37,310 bases of DNA from Fodinicola feengrottensis (GTDB taxonomy: Bacteria; Actinomycetota; Actinomycetes; Mycobacteriales; HKI-0501): NCBI RefSeq assembly GCF_010993775.1, contig NZ_WOTO01000077.1:1-37310 (forward strand), given 5' to 3'. The translations under genes and the position numbers were made by a program. Positions 1-9,450 of the stretch are shown piece after piece. How positions within the stretch are numbered: the stretch's first letter is position 1; each line of letters opens with the position of its first letter. Under the pieces are notes generated by a model. It was not told the DNA's origin, made no database searches, and was given only the letters and a program-made list of their open reading frames with translations.

Positions 1-246
1 CAGGAAAAGCAGGCTTTTGACACCAGAACTCCGACGAGCGTGATCCGGCCACCGAACAGGCAACCGGCTGAGACGTCCCACCTCCAACACGCCGTTCCCC
101 AGCCAGTGCTGCGGGGTCGGCCCGGACAGCGCCTGGGTCAGGTCCTGGTCGTCCGGGCCGTAGGGCGCGATCACCGGCGCGAGCAGGCTGGCCAGCGCGA
201 TCACGACCAGATAGCCGGCCGCCAGCCTCGCCAGTGGCCGCCTCAC
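1..246 (-). CDS. ABC transporter permease, DppC/OppC-like (partial, N-terminal end)
   Basis: This is the N-terminal end of a second inner-membrane permease of a peptide-type ABC importer; the rest lies beyond the left edge. Translation from GTG at 246 gives a hydrophobic first segment (LAAGYLVVIALASLLAPVIA) followed by APYGPDDQDLTQALSGPTPQHWLG, which is like the segment before the first periplasmic region of DppC/OppC proteins. Downstream, FGGRITLVGVLV continues the family pattern but in another frame, so there is at least one frameshift near position 80. The start overlaps the stop of the DppB-like gene by four bases (GTGA), indicating translational coupling. The assignment to the DppC side is firm from gene order and N-terminal pattern. 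The substrate is unknown. Confidence 0.75.
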   Translation of the reverse strand, partial: MRRPLARLAAGYLVVIALASLLAPVIAPYGPDDQDLTQALSGPTPQHWLGNGVLEVGRLSRLPVRWPDHARRSSGVKSLLFL

Positions 247-1186
247 ATCCGGACTTTCGGGTTCAGCGCGGCATACCCGATCTCCACCACGAGATTGACC
301 CCGACCACCAGCAACGTGAACACCACAGCTACGCCTTGAATCACTGGAATGTCGTGTGTCGATGCCGCCGAAACCGCCAGCCCGCCCAGTCCTGGCAGCA
401 CAAAGACGGTCTCAGCAAGGACCGCCCCGCCAAAGAGCCCGACCACCACCAATCCGACCACGCTCAGCACCGGCGTCGCCGCGTTTCGCAGTACGTGCCG
501 GAAAATCACCGACCACTCCGGCACTCCTCGGGCCCGCAGCACCATCACGTACTCCCGGCCGAGTTCGGCCAGCACACCGTCCCGGGTCTGCTTGGCGATC
601 GGCGCGCTGCTGCCCAAACCCAGGGTCAACACCGGCAGGACCAAGGAGGCCAGCCAGCCGCCGACCGAGTCGGCGGCCGGGGTGTAGCCGGTGGCCGGGG
701 GAACAGCGGCAGCGCCACCGCGAACAACGCCACCAGCACCAGCCCGAGCCAGTAGCTCGGCACCGCCAGTCCGAGCAAAGACCCCACATCGACCAGCCGG
801 CCCAGAAAAACCACCGCGCAACGCGCTCGCGACCCCCCCAGCCCGACGCCCACCGCGGTCGCGACCAGGACGGCGCCGCCGACCAGCGAAAGCGTGACGC
901 CCAGCCGGCCCGAGAGCTCGTGGGTGACCGCGTCCGACGACTGCAGCGACTGGCCGAGATCGCCATGCACCGCGGCGGCGAGCCAGTGCACATATTGTTG
1001 CCACAGCGGCTCATCCAGATGCAGCTGGCGACGCAGCGCGACATACTGCGCCGGGCTCGCGTTCACTCCGAGGATGGCTCGCGCGGCATCGCCGGGCACC
1101 AGGCTGGCCAGTACGAAGGTCAGCATCGAGACGCCGAGCACCAGGGGCACGGCGGTCAGCAGCCAGCGTACGACGATCTTGCGCAT
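243..1186 (-). CDS. ABC transporter permease, DppB/OppB-like (frameshifted)
   Basis: Inner-membrane permease of the binding-protein-dependent importer encoded here. The N-terminus has the family's first membrane helix followed by LVPGDAA, and a middle segment reads LAVPSYWLGL. The C-terminal half carries the ATPase-contacting EAA-like loop (LRARGVPEWSVIFRHVLRNA) and ends ALNPKVRM. The reading frame is broken at three homopolymers: 833-839 (C7), 806-810 (A5) and 697-701 (G5). The first two compensate each other; adding one base to the third restores PLFPPATGYTP. The repaired length is about 314 residues, normal for the family. It starts 14 bases after the solute-binding protein gene in a SBP-DppB-DppC operon. 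I interpret the breaks as sequence errors rather than decay. Confidence 0.85.
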
Positions 1187-1200
1187 TCACCCCTCCCCGG

Positions 1201-2816
1201 TTATTTGGTGTCGAACCAGTCCAGCGGCGACGCCACCGGCACCGCGGGGCTGACAGTCAACCCACCCAGGTCGGCACGGCCGAAATACAGGACCGGAGTG
1301 AAGGCCACCGGCGCGAACCAGGCGTTCTCGACGAGATATTCCTGCATCTGCTGGTCAAGTCGGCGGCGCGCGCGGCCGGCTCGGCGGCAGCTGCCTGGCC
1401 GTAAAGCGCGATCAGCGGCGCGGAGGACGTCTTGAAGCCGTTGAAAACCGCGGCCGCCGGCAGGAAAAGTCCCTGTCCCATCAAGTACATCGGGCCGGCA
1501 CCAACCCACCAGCACGGTCGGATAGCGATGGTTGGTGGAGTCGGTGACGTACGACTGCGCGTCGGTCACCGTCGTCAGCTTGAGGGTGATGCCGACTTTC
1601 GCCAGCTGGCCGGCAATTGCCTGCCCCATGGTGTCCATGCCGGGAAACTGCAGGACCAGCACCGCCAGCGTGAACCCGTTCCGATAGCCGGCGGCGGCCA
1701 GCAACTGCTTCGCCTTTGCCAAGTCGTACGGGTATCTTTTCGCGGCGGCCGGCGAGTATCCATCGGCGCCGGGGACCACGGTCTGTACGGTCGGCACCCC
1801 GTACTGCCCCAGCACTGCCCGGGAAACGGTGGCCCGGTCGATCGCGTAGTTGATCGCCTGCCGCACCCGTACGTCCCCAAGTGGTTTGCTGACCTGGCCA
1901 CCTCGGTCGATGAGATTGAGGCCCTGCCAGACAAACGGCACCGACGCGACCTGCATGCCGGCCGCCTTGGCCTGCGCCGCGGTCGCCACGTCCGCGCCGG
2001 TGATCACACGTCGACCTGTTTGGTTTTCAACGCGTTCAACGCGGCCTGCGGGTTGGCGATTACCCGCATGACGATTTTTTGGTAGTGCTGGCGGGAAGGA
2101 TCGTAATAGCCGCGCCGAGCCACGTACGTGTAAATGGTCTCCGGCGACGCTCGTCGACGGATCGAAGACGTACGCGCCAATGCCCCCGCGCTCGGCGTCG
2201 ACACCGTGAGTTTGGCCGGATCCGCAAGGCCTTTCGGGCTGATGATCTCCCCCACGCCATAGAACTGTGTGAGGATCTGCGGCATCAGCGGCACCGGAGC
2301 AGCCAGTTTGATCGAGAGGCTGAGCGGCCCGGTGACGTCGACGGATTGCACCGCTCCCAGCAACTGGGCCTGCGCACCGACGGCTTTTCGAGCATAGTCA
2401 AGCGAAGCCTTCACCCCGGCGGCTGTCAATGCGCCGCCATCGGAAAAGGTCACCCCCGGCCGAAGCGCCAGCGTGAAGTCTTTGTTCCCGGTGCCGACGT
2501 ACTTCCAGGAAGCCGCAAGCGCCGGTTTCAGCGAGCCGTCGGACGCCTGATAAATCAGCGGGTCGTAGGCCAGCATCGTGTACGAGACGAAGGCGTTGTC
2601 GACGGTCGCCGGGTTGAGGCTGTTCGGTGCCGACGGGACCGCCACTGTCAACGTCCGCCCGGCCACTGGCTTGCCCTTCGGTGCCGGGGCACCATCGCGG
2701 CCCGCACCGCCACCGCAGGCGGCGGTCACCGCCAAGGTCGCCGCGACCACCAGCGCCAGGACGCTTCGATCTCGCGCTCCGCCGATCGACACGAGGACCT
2801 CCGGAAGGCTCGCCAT
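1201..2816 (-). CDS. ABC transporter solute-binding lipoprotein, family 5 (DppA/OppA-like; frameshifted)
   Basis: Extracytoplasmic substrate-binding lipoprotein that feeds the two permeases downstream. The N-terminus has a short basic region, a hydrophobic core and the lipobox LAVTAAC. The mature part begins with a low-complexity linker and GRTLTVAVPSAPNSLNPATVD, typical of SBP_bac_5. Further family segments are LRPGVTFSDGGALTA, VRQAINYAIDRATV and PYDLAKAKQLLAAAGY. The frame changes at about 2140-2175, 2005 and 1310-1490; repaired length is about 535 residues, as expected. ATG at 2816 is possible, but GTG at 2792 gives a more typical signal peptide. Family 5 proteins bind peptides, nickel, opines or oligosaccharides. 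A LacI-type operator in its promoter hints at a carbohydrate, but this is inference. Confidence 0.88.
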
Positions 2817-2833
2817 CTTGTGACCTGCCCCAC

Positions 2834-2862
2834 ATAGTCCGCATCGCCCGAGCCCTTGTCAA
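2834..2862 (-). promoter_or_regulatory. Promoter of the family 5 ABC importer operon
   Basis: On the minus strand a consensus -35 hexamer TTGACA (2857-2862) is followed after exactly 17 bases by GACTAT (2834-2839), a fair -10. It lies about 20-45 bases before the ATG at 2816. Confidence 0.6.
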
Positions 2863-2872
2863 GCGCTTTACA
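2857..2872 (-). promoter_or_regulatory. LacI-type palindromic operator overlapping the -35 box
   Basis: TGTAAAGCGCTTGACA (minus strand) is a 16-base palindrome with seven of eight pairs matched and a central CG, the usual form of LacI/GalR-family operators. Its last six bases are the -35 hexamer, so a bound repressor would block the promoter. No LacI gene is in the window. Confidence 0.5.
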
Positions 2873-2925
2873 AAAATCACTTCACAAGAAGCCTGGTCTG
2901 TCCACAAGGCCGACGAAACCGGGGA

Positions 2926-3819
2926 TCAGCAGAGGGCGAGCGCGGCGGCCAGCAGGTCGTGACGGGTGGCGTCGAGCCACTGGATCTGGTCGTCCCGCGG
3001 CGGAACCAGCTGCGCTGGCGGCGGACGAACCGTCGGGTGGCCCGCGCGGTCACGTCGACCACCTCGGTCTCGGGCAGCTCGCCGTCGAACATCCGCAGCA
3101 CCTGCGCGTACCCAAGGGCCCGGGACGCCGTCAGCCCGGACCGCAGCCCGCGCCGCTCCAGCTCGCGCACCTCGCGGACCAGGCCGGCGGCGAACATCCG
3201 GTGCACCCGCTCGTCGACCCGGTCGTCGAGGTCGTCCGGCGTACGATCCAGGCCGATCTGAAGGGCGTCGTAGACGGGCTGGCGATCGGGCAAGCTCGCC
3301 GCGAACGGCCGCCCGGTGATCTCCATCACCTCCAGCGCGCGGACGATCCGCCGCCCGTTGCTGGGCAGGATGACCGCGGCGGCGGCTGGGTCGGCAGCGC
3401 CCAGCCGGGCATGCATCTCGGCCGCGCCGACGACCTCGAGCTCGGCCTCCAGCCGGGCGCGTACGTCCGGGTCGGTGCCAGGGAAGTCGAAGGCCCCAGG
3501 ACGCCCGCAGGTAGAGGCCGGAGCCGCCCACCAGGATCGGCACCCGCCCGGCGGCCAGCAGCTCGTCGATCACCTCGCGCGCGTACCGCCGGTAGAGCGC
3601 GACGCTGGCGGTCTCCGCCACCTCCCAGAGGTCGAGCAGGTGGTGCGGGATCCCGCCGCGCTCGGCCAGCGTGGGCTTGGCCGTACCGATGTCCATGCCG
3701 CGGTAGAGCTGCATCGAGTCGGCGTTGATCACCTCGCCGCCGAGTCGCTGGGCGAGCCGGACGCCCAGCGCCGTCTTGCCGGTCGCGGTCGGGCCGACGA
3801 TCGCGAGCACGTCAGCCAC
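2926..3819 (-). CDS. miaA: tRNA dimethylallyltransferase MiaA (frameshifted)
   Basis: Transfers a dimethylallyl group from DMAPP to N6 of A37 in tRNAs reading UNN codons; MiaB, encoded nearby, then methylthiolates the product. The N-terminus has the P-loop GPTATGKTALG, then DSMQLYRGMDIGTAKPT and VGGSGLYLRA; later come LPSNGRRIVRALE and the C-terminal RSWFRR...DDQIQWLDA. Two frameshifts break it: near 3490-3500 (AFDFPGTDPDVR continues in another frame) and near 2998 in a G run. The repaired protein is about 298 residues, normal for MiaA. I prefer GTG at 3819 because GAGG precedes it closely; in-frame ATG codons at 3834 and 3879 would add residues the family lacks. Confidence 0.93.
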   Translation of the reverse strand: MADVLAIVGPTATGKTALGVRLAQRLGGEVINADSMQLYRGMDIGTAKPTLAERGGIPHHLLDLWEVAETASVALYRRYAREVIDELLAAGRVPILVGGSGLYLRASWGLRLPWHRPGRTRPAGGRARGRRRGRDACPAGRCRPSRRRGHPAQQRAADRPRAGGDGDHRAAVRGELARSPARLRRPSDRPGSYAGRPRRPGRRAGAPDVRRRPGPRGARAGAARAAVRADGVPGPWVRAGAADVRRRAARDRGGRRDRAGHPTVRPPPAQLVPPRDDQIQWLDATRHDLLAAALALC

Positions 3820-3912
3820 CGAAACCTCGCACATTGCGCAACCCCGCGACCACGGAAAGAGACTTCGGGCGATCGGCAACGGGCACGGAAGAAGACCTTA
3901 GCGGTCGCCGGC

Positions 3913-3927
3913 GTCACACCAGGTGAC
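3913..3927. promoter_or_regulatory. Inverted repeat in the miaA/DUF349 divergent region
   Basis: GTCAC-ACCAG-GTGAC is a perfect five-base inverted repeat with a five-base spacer. It lies between the divergent miaA and DUF349 genes (3820-4073, about 250 bases). It could be an operator; no regulator is recognisable and it may be chance. I see nothing else firm in this gap. Confidence 0.25.
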
Positions 3928-4073
3928 CAGCGGCCGCGGGCATTCGTGCCTTGAATAGAGTAAGCGGTGAATTGCCGGCGGGGAGCGGGTCGAATATACG
4001 CGACAATGCGACTGCACGCGCGATGGGGCCCCGCAGCGCGACGCTGGTGAAGGGCCGGGAAACGAGGGTGGTC

Positions 4074-5295
4074 ATGGTCGACGGCGAGACGCCGCAGAGC
4101 CAGTTCGGGCGCATCGACGCCGACGGCACGGTCTACGTCCGAACGGCAGCGGGTGAACGGACTGTCGGGTCCTGGCAGGCCGGGTCGGCGGAGGAGGGTT
4201 TAGCTCACTTCAGCCGCAGATACGACGATCTGGTGACCGAGGTCGTGCTGATCGAGAATCGGTTGGCATCGGGCAGTACGGACGCCTCACACGTCGCCGG
4301 CAGCGTGAAACGGTTGACCGACAGCCTGCCGACGGCGGCGGCGGTCGGCGATCTTGACAAGCTCGCCGCCCGCCTGGAGGTGCTGTCCGGCAAGGTCGCC
4401 GAGGGCGCCGAGAAGGCCAAAGCCGAGCGGGCCGCCCAGCGCGAGGCCGCCGTGGTGGCCAAGACCGCGCTGGTCGCCGAGGCCGAGCTGATCGCCGCCG
4501 AGTCCACCCAGTGGAAGACGGCCGGTGACCGGCTGCGCGCGATCCTGGACGAGTGGAAGGCGATCCGCGGCGCCGACCGCAAGTCCGACGGCGACCTGTG
4601 GAAGCGCTACGCCGCCGCCCGGGACGCCTTCGGCCGCCGCCGCGGCAGCCATTTCGCCAGCCTGGACGCGGCCCGTCGGGAGTCGCAGACGGCCAAGGAG
4701 AAGCTGGTCGCCGAGGCTGAGGAGCTGGCCACCTCCAGCGAGTGGGGTCCGGCCGCGACCCGACTGAAGCAGCTGATGGGCGACTGGAAGGGCACCGCGC
4801 CGCGCGCCGCGCGAGGCCGAGGACACTCTCTGGACCCGTTTCCGGGCCGCCCAGGACGCCTTCTTCGCCCGCCGCAACGAGGTCTTCAGCGAGCGGGACG
4901 CCGAACAGCGCAACAACCAGAAGGCCAAGGAGGAACTGCTCGCCGAGGCCGAGAACCTGCCCATCGACACGGACGTACGAACGGCGCAGGCCAAGATGCG
5001 GGACATCCAGTCCCGCTGGGAGTCCGTCGGCCGGGTCCCCCGCGACTCGATGGGTGACCTGGAGTCACGCCTGCGGGCCGTCGAGGAGGACATCCGCGAC
5101 GCCGCCGACAGCGAATGGCGGCGTGGCAGCGCGGACGCCAACCCGCTGCTGACTCAGATGCGCAACCAGGTCGCCGAGGCCGAACAGCGCCTGGAGCGGG
5201 CCCGTGCGGCCGGCGACAAACGCCGTGTCAAGGACGCCGAGCAGGCCCTGGACAGCAAGCGCCGCTTCCTGCAGCTCGCCGAGCAGCCGCAATAA
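4074..5295 (+). CDS. DUF349 domain protein (frameshifted)
   Basis: Cytoplasmic, highly charged, largely helical protein of unknown biochemical role. It contains repeated DUF349 three-helix units, for example WKTAGDRLRAILDEWKAI, WGPAATRLKQLMGDWKG and RTAQAKMRDIQSRWESVG, each preceded by a coiled-coil arm ending in AEAE. The N-terminal segment FGRIDADGTVYVRT and GSWQAGSAEEGLAHFSRRYDDL is typical of the actinobacterial form. A frameshift near 4800-4812 in a GCGCC-rich stretch moves the frame to EAEDTLWTRFRAAQDAFF. ATG at 4074 follows GAGGG at good spacing; an upstream in-frame TTG at 3951 is less likely. The gene is divergent from miaA and convergent with miaB, a position often held by this family in actinobacteria. 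Confidence 0.82.
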
Positions 5296-5301
5296 TCCGC
5301 G

Positions 5302-5328
5302 CGAGGGTGACGCGAAACGTCACCCTCG
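5302..5328. terminator. Shared terminator hairpin between DUF349 gene and miaB
   Basis: CGAGGGTGACG - CGAAA - CGTCACCCTCG is a perfect 11-base stem with a five-base loop, seven bases after the stop of the plus-strand DUF349 gene. The right arm contains the TGA stop of the convergent miaB (5320-5322). It can serve both genes. There is no long U tract, as is common in actinobacteria. Confidence 0.75.
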
Positions 5329-6793
5329 GGTGGGGATTTTCGGCATGCCGAGGAGCACGCCGGGCGTACGTGGCGCGGCACCGGCCGCGGCGATGTCGCC
5401 GGCGCGCGTACGGCGGTGGGAAAGCAGAGTGCCGTCGGCGACCAGGTGGTGCGGCGCGCCATAAGTGACCTCAGTGGTCACGACGTCACCAGGGCGGATC
5501 ACCGAAGCGTCGCCGGCGAAATGCACCAGCCGACCGTCCCGGGCGCGGCCGGAGAGCCGGTGCGTACGAGCATCCTTGCGGCCTTCGCCGGTGGCGACCA
5601 GCACCTCGACCGTCTCGCCCACCAGCGCGCGGTTGGCGGCCAGCGAGATCTCGTCCTGCAACGCCTGCAGCCGGACATATCGCGCCTGTACGACGGCCTT
5701 CGGGATCTGGTCGTCCATCGACGCGGCGGGCGTACCGGGCCGCGGCGAGTACTGGAAGGTGAAGGCGCTGCTGAACCGCGACTGCTCGACGACATCCAGC
5801 GTCGCCTGGAAGTCGTCGTCGGTCTCGCCCGGAAAACCGACGATGATGTCGGTGGTGATCGCCGCGTGCGGGATCTCCTCTCGCACCCGCCGCAGGATCG
5901 ACAGGTAACGCGAGGACCGGTACGAGCGACGCATTCGGCGCAGCACGTCGTCCGAGCCCGACTGCATGGGCATGTGCAGCGACGGGCACACGTTTGGGCG
6001 TCTCGGCCATCGCGACGATCACGTCGTCGGTGAAGTCGCGTGGGTGCGGCGAGGTGAAGCGGACCCGCTCCAACCCCTCGATGTCGCCGCAGGCCCGCAG
6101 CAGCTTGCCGAAAGCTTCCCGGTCGCCGAATTCAGCGCCGTACGAGTTCACGTTCTGACCGAGCAGCGTCACCTCCAGCACGCCGTCGGCGACCAGCGCC
6201 TGCACTTCGGCGAGGATGTCGCCCGGCCGGCGGTCCTTCTCCTTGCCCCGCAGCGACGGCACAATGCAGAAGGTGCAGGTGTTGTTGCACCCGACCGAAA
6301 CCGACACCCAGCCGGCGTAGGTCGACTCGCGGCGGGACGGCAGGCTGGAGGGAAAGACCTCCAGCGACTCCAGGATCTCCACCTGCGCCTCGGCGTTGTG
6401 CCGCGCACGCTCCAGCAGGACGGGCAGCGAGTGCATGTTGTGCGTACCGAAGACCACGTCCACCCACGGCGCCTTGCGGACGATCTCGCCGCGGTCCTTC
6501 TTCTGCGCCAGGCAGCCGCCGACCGCGATCTGCATGCCGGGCCGGCCGCGCTTGGCCGGCCGGAGCATCCCGAGATTGCCGTAGAGCTTGTTGTCCGCGT
6601 TTTCGCGCACCGCGCAGGTGTTGAAAAAAACAACGACGTCCGCGTCGTCCGGATCATCCCCGCTGGCGCGGACATATCCGGCTTGCTCCAGCAAGCCGGA
6701 TATCCGCTCGGAGTCGTGAACATTCATCTGGCAGCCGAATGTCCGGACTGCGTAAGTACGCCCGGCCGCATCGGGGGTTAGCGAGATTGTCAT
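5320..6793 (-). CDS. miaB: tRNA-2-methylthio-N6-dimethylallyladenosine synthase MiaB (frameshifted)
   Basis: Radical SAM methylthiotransferase acting on i6A37 of tRNA, the product of MiaA. It has the N-terminal UPF0004 domain with three cluster cysteines (FGCQMN, FNTCAVRE, VGGCLAQ), the radical SAM motif CNNTCTFC, TLLGQNVNSYG, LHMPMQSGSDDVLRRMRR and a C-terminal TRAM-type domain. A frameshift lies at 5993-5995: removing one base from the TTT run (AAA in the gene) restores ETPNVCPSLHMPMQSG, which is the family sequence. Repaired length is about 490 residues, as usual for actinobacterial MiaB. The last codons lie within the shared terminator. No clear ribosome binding site precedes ATG 6793. 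Confidence 0.95.
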
Positions 6794-6916
6794 AGCGCTA
6801 ACCAGCGTACGCGGATGTCCGCTCGGCCCAGCGGTCCGGGCGTTTCGCGGACGCCGCCAGCCGTTGTCAGACAGAATGCTTGAGTAAAGAAAACTAGACG
6901 ACAGCTAGCGGCCGCG

Positions 6917-6947
6917 TTGATCCCACGTCGTACACCACCGCTAGAGT
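6917..6947 (+). promoter_or_regulatory. Possible promoter of gluABCD
   Basis: TTGATC (6917-6922) and TAGAGT (6942-6947, TANNNT form) are 19 bases apart, about 40 bases before ATG 6988. The spacing is longer than ideal. It is the best candidate I see in the 194-base gap between miaB and gluA. Confidence 0.35.
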
Positions 6948-6987
6948 GCTGCGACACCAGCCGAACAGACCTCCAAAGGAGCCGCTG

Positions 6988-7780
6988 ATGGGTCAGTCTC
7001 GAATGCCCTGGTCAAGGACAGGTCACCGGATCCCCAAGCCGGTGAACCGCTGGTCGTCCTTGCCGACGTGAACAAGCATTTCGGTGAACTGCATGTCCTG
7101 CGCGGCATCGACATGCGGATCAACCGGGGCGAAGTGGTGGTCGTGATCGGCCCGTCCGGATCCGGCAAGTCGACGCTCTGCCGGGCGATCAACCGGCTGG
7201 AAACGATCGAGTCCGGTTCCATCACGATCGACGGCGTGCCGCTGCCGACCGAAGGCAGGGAACTTGCCCGGCTGCGCAGCGAGGTCGGGATGGTTTTTTC
7301 CAGCAATTCAACCTTTTCGCCCACAAAACCGTGGTCGAGAATGTCATGTTAGGCCCCATTAAGGTGCGCAAGGCCCAGAAAGCCACGGCACACCAGCAGG
7401 CGATGGAGCTGCTCACCCGGGTAGGGGTGGCCAACCAGGCCGACAAGTATCCGGCGCAGCTGTCCGGTGGCCAGCAGCAGCGAGTGGCGATCGCCCGGGC
7501 ACTCGCCATGCGCCCGAAGATCATGCTGTTCGACGAGCCGACCAGTGCACTGGACCCGGAAATGGTCAACGAGGTGCTGGAAGTGATGACCTCGCTGGCC
7601 AAGGACGGGATGACCATGGTGGTGGTCACGCACGAGATGGGCTTCGCCCGGCGGGCCGCCAACCGAGTCGTTTTCATGGCCGACGGGCAGATCGTCGAGC
7701 AGAACGATCCGGACGAGTTCTTCACCAACCCCCAGTCCGACCGGGCCAGGGACTTCCTCTCCAAAATCCTCACCCACTAA
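6988..7780 (+). CDS. gluA: Glutamate-type ABC transporter ATP-binding protein GluA (frameshifted)
   Basis: Cytoplasmic ATPase of a polar amino acid importer. Walker A is GPSGSGKST, the signature LSGGQQQRVAIARAL, Walker B IMLFDEPTSALDPE, and the H-loop VVTHEMGFA. A T6 run at 7294-7299 shifts the frame; five Ts restore GMVFQQFNLFAHKTVVENV, the canonical Q-loop region. A second break probably lies just after the start, because ATG 6988 has a strong AAAGGAG at 6975-6981 but the frame that encodes LVVLADVNKHFGELHVLRGI is offset from it. Otherwise the start would be GTG 7068, which lacks a good site and truncates the domain. First gene of gluABCD; the encoded lipoprotein follows after 25 bases. Confidence 0.9.
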
Positions 7781-7805
7781 CTGATTTCATATCGAAAGGA
7801 AGACG

Positions 7806-8702
7806 ATGAAGCTACGGAAGCTTCTGGTCGTCGGCATGGTCGGAGCGCTCGCGCTCACCGCGGCCTGCGGCAAGACGGGCAGCCCGACCTCCGGCCCGAC
7901 CGGGTCGGCCGTGACCGTGCCGGTCGCCACCGGCGTGACCGTCGCCGGCTCGACCACCTTCACCAACATGACCAAGCGCGGCAAGGTCATCATCGGCGTC
8001 AAGGAAGACCAGCCGAACCTCGGATACAAGGACCCGACGACAGGCAAGTACTCCGGTTTCGACATCTACATCGCGAACGCGATCGCCGCGAAGCTCGGGT
8101 ACGGCCCGGACAAGATCCAGTATCAGGCGGTCTCGTCCCAGAGCCGCGAGCAGGCGATCGCCAACGGCCAGGTCGACTACTACGTCGGGACGTACTCGAT
8201 CACCGACAAGCGCAAAACGCAGGTGTCGTTCGCCGGGCCGTACTACATCTCCGGCCAGGACCTGCTGGTCCGCAAGGGCGACACCTCGATCACCGGCCCG
8301 GAGACCATCAAGGGCAAGAAGGTGTGTTCGGCCACCGGCTCGACCTCGATTCAGACCCTCAAGGCCGACAAGGCCAAGTACGGCGCCGAAACAGTCGAGT
8401 TCGAGAAGTATTCGCAGTGTGTGGACGCGTTGCTGAACAACCAGGTCGACGCGGTCACGACCGACGACTCGATCCTGAAGGGTTATGCGGCGCAGCAGCC
8501 GACCAAGTTGCAGGTCGTCGGCAAGCCGTTCTCCAAGGAGGAATATGGCGTCGGCCTCGCGCTGAACGACTCGGCGCTGCGCGGCAAGATCAACGACATC
8601 CTGAACGGCCTGGAGCAGGACGGCACCTGGAAGAAGATCTACGACGGCACGCTCGGCAAGTCCGGCTCGACTTCGGAGCCGCCCGCGCTTGAGCGTTACT
8701 AA
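7806..8702 (+). CDS. gluB: Glutamate-type ABC transporter substrate-binding lipoprotein GluB
   Basis: Lipid-anchored binding protein for an acidic or polar amino acid, 298 residues and intact. The signal peptide ends in the lipobox LTAAC with lipidated Cys21. The mature protein begins with a Ser/Thr/Pro/Gly-rich linker, then GKVIIGVKEDQPNLGYKD, GFDIYIANAIAAKLG and YVGTYSITDKRKTQVSFAGPYY, the SBP_bac_3 hallmarks, including the Arg/Asp positions that hold the amino acid carboxyl and amino groups. AAAGGAAG stands seven bases before the ATG. It is separated from gluC by 81 bases holding a strong hairpin, unlike the overlapping gluC/gluD junction. Glutamate is the likely substrate from gene order and family, not proven here. 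Confidence 0.93.
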   Translation: MKLRKLLVVGMVGALALTAACGKTGSPTSGPTGSAVTVPVATGVTVAGSTTFTNMTKRGKVIIGVKEDQPNLGYKDPTTGKYSGFDIYIANAIAAKLGYGPDKIQYQAVSSQSREQAIANGQVDYYVGTYSITDKRKTQVSFAGPYYISGQDLLVRKGDTSITGPETIKGKKVCSATGSTSIQTLKADKAKYGAETVEFEKYSQCVDALLNNQVDAVTTDDSILKGYAAQQPTKLQVVGKPFSKEEYGVGLALNDSALRGKINDILNGLEQDGTWKKIYDGTLGKSGSTSEPPALERY

Positions 8703-8709
8703 CGCATTC

Positions 8710-8751
8710 CCGCTGGCGCCCGCGGTCCACGGTGACCGCCGGCGCCAGCGG
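8710..8751 (+). promoter_or_regulatory. Strong intercistronic hairpin between gluB and gluC
   Basis: Outer arms CCGCTGGCGCC (8710-8720) and GGCGCCAGCGG (8741-8751) pair perfectly. After one C-C mismatch, inner arms GCGGTC (8722-8727) and GACCGC (8734-8739) pair too, giving 17 pairs with a six-base loop. No U tract follows. It fits a partial terminator or an mRNA 3'-end stabiliser that raises binding protein over permease. Confidence 0.7.
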
Positions 8752-8783
8752 TCTCTTCCGGCTTCGAAAACGTAGGCGGCGGT

Positions 8784-9450
8784 ATGCACGCTCTGGTAAA
8801 CCTGTTCTCCCCGGTGACGGACCACTGGCCGCTTTATCTGCAGTCCTTTGGCGTCACCGTCCTGCTTTTCCTCATCTCCGGCGTCGCCTCGCTTTTGTGG
8901 GGCACCGCGCTGGCCGGCATGCGGGTCTCACCGGTCCCGGTGCTGCGGGCATTTGGCACCGGATATGTGAACCTGCTCCGCAACACCCCACTGACCCTGG
9001 TGTTCTTCTTTGTGACGTTCGGATTCCCGTACCTGGACATCCACTTCTCGTTCTTCGCCTTCGCGCTGATCGCTCTCACGGCGTACACATCGGCGTTCAT
9101 TTGTGAGGCCGTACGAGCCGGCCTCAACTCGGTGCCGCCCGGCCAGGCCGAAGCGGCCCGCGCGGTCGGCCTGACGTTTTTCCAGACCCTCAACCTGGTG
9201 TTGCTGCCGCAGGCGTTCCGTGCGGTCGTCCCGCCGGTGTCCAGTCTTTTGATCGCCCTGCTCAAAAAAAAACACCACGATCGCGGCCGGGTTCAGCGTG
9301 GCCGAGGCAGGCACCATCCGGGCCAACCTCTCCGAACTCGGCTATGCGGCCTTCCCGGTGCTGATCTGGGTGGTCATCGGATTCCTCATCCTGGTCCTGC
9401 CACTTTCGGCGCTGCAGCGCTGGTTCGAGCGACGCTGGAGGGTGGCATGA
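8784..9450 (+). CDS. gluC: Glutamate-type ABC transporter permease GluC (frameshifted at A9)
   Basis: Inner-membrane permease of the HisM/GlnP type. The N-terminal half has hydrophobic helices, and NLLRNTPLTLVFFF is the typical start of the family domain. The ATPase-contacting loop reads EAVRAGLNSVPPGQAEAARAVGLTFFQT. An A9 run at 9264-9272 breaks the frame; five As give LLKNTTIAAGFSVAEAG, the canonical continuation (eight would also restore the frame with an extra Lys). The C-terminus ends LQRWFERRWRVA. The repaired length is about 221 residues. The stop overlaps the gluD start as ATGA. Confidence 0.92.

Noticed and set aside
356..1435. Long plus-strand open frame of 359 codons
   Set aside because: It is Pro/Arg/Gln-rich, opposite the permease and binding-protein genes, and shows no family motif. 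It is a by-product of high GC at third codon positions.
9264..9272. A9 run as a programmed frameshift site in gluC
   Set aside because: C9, G9 and T9 runs and many shorter runs show the same effect in unrelated genes, so a general sequence error explains it better than a regulated event.
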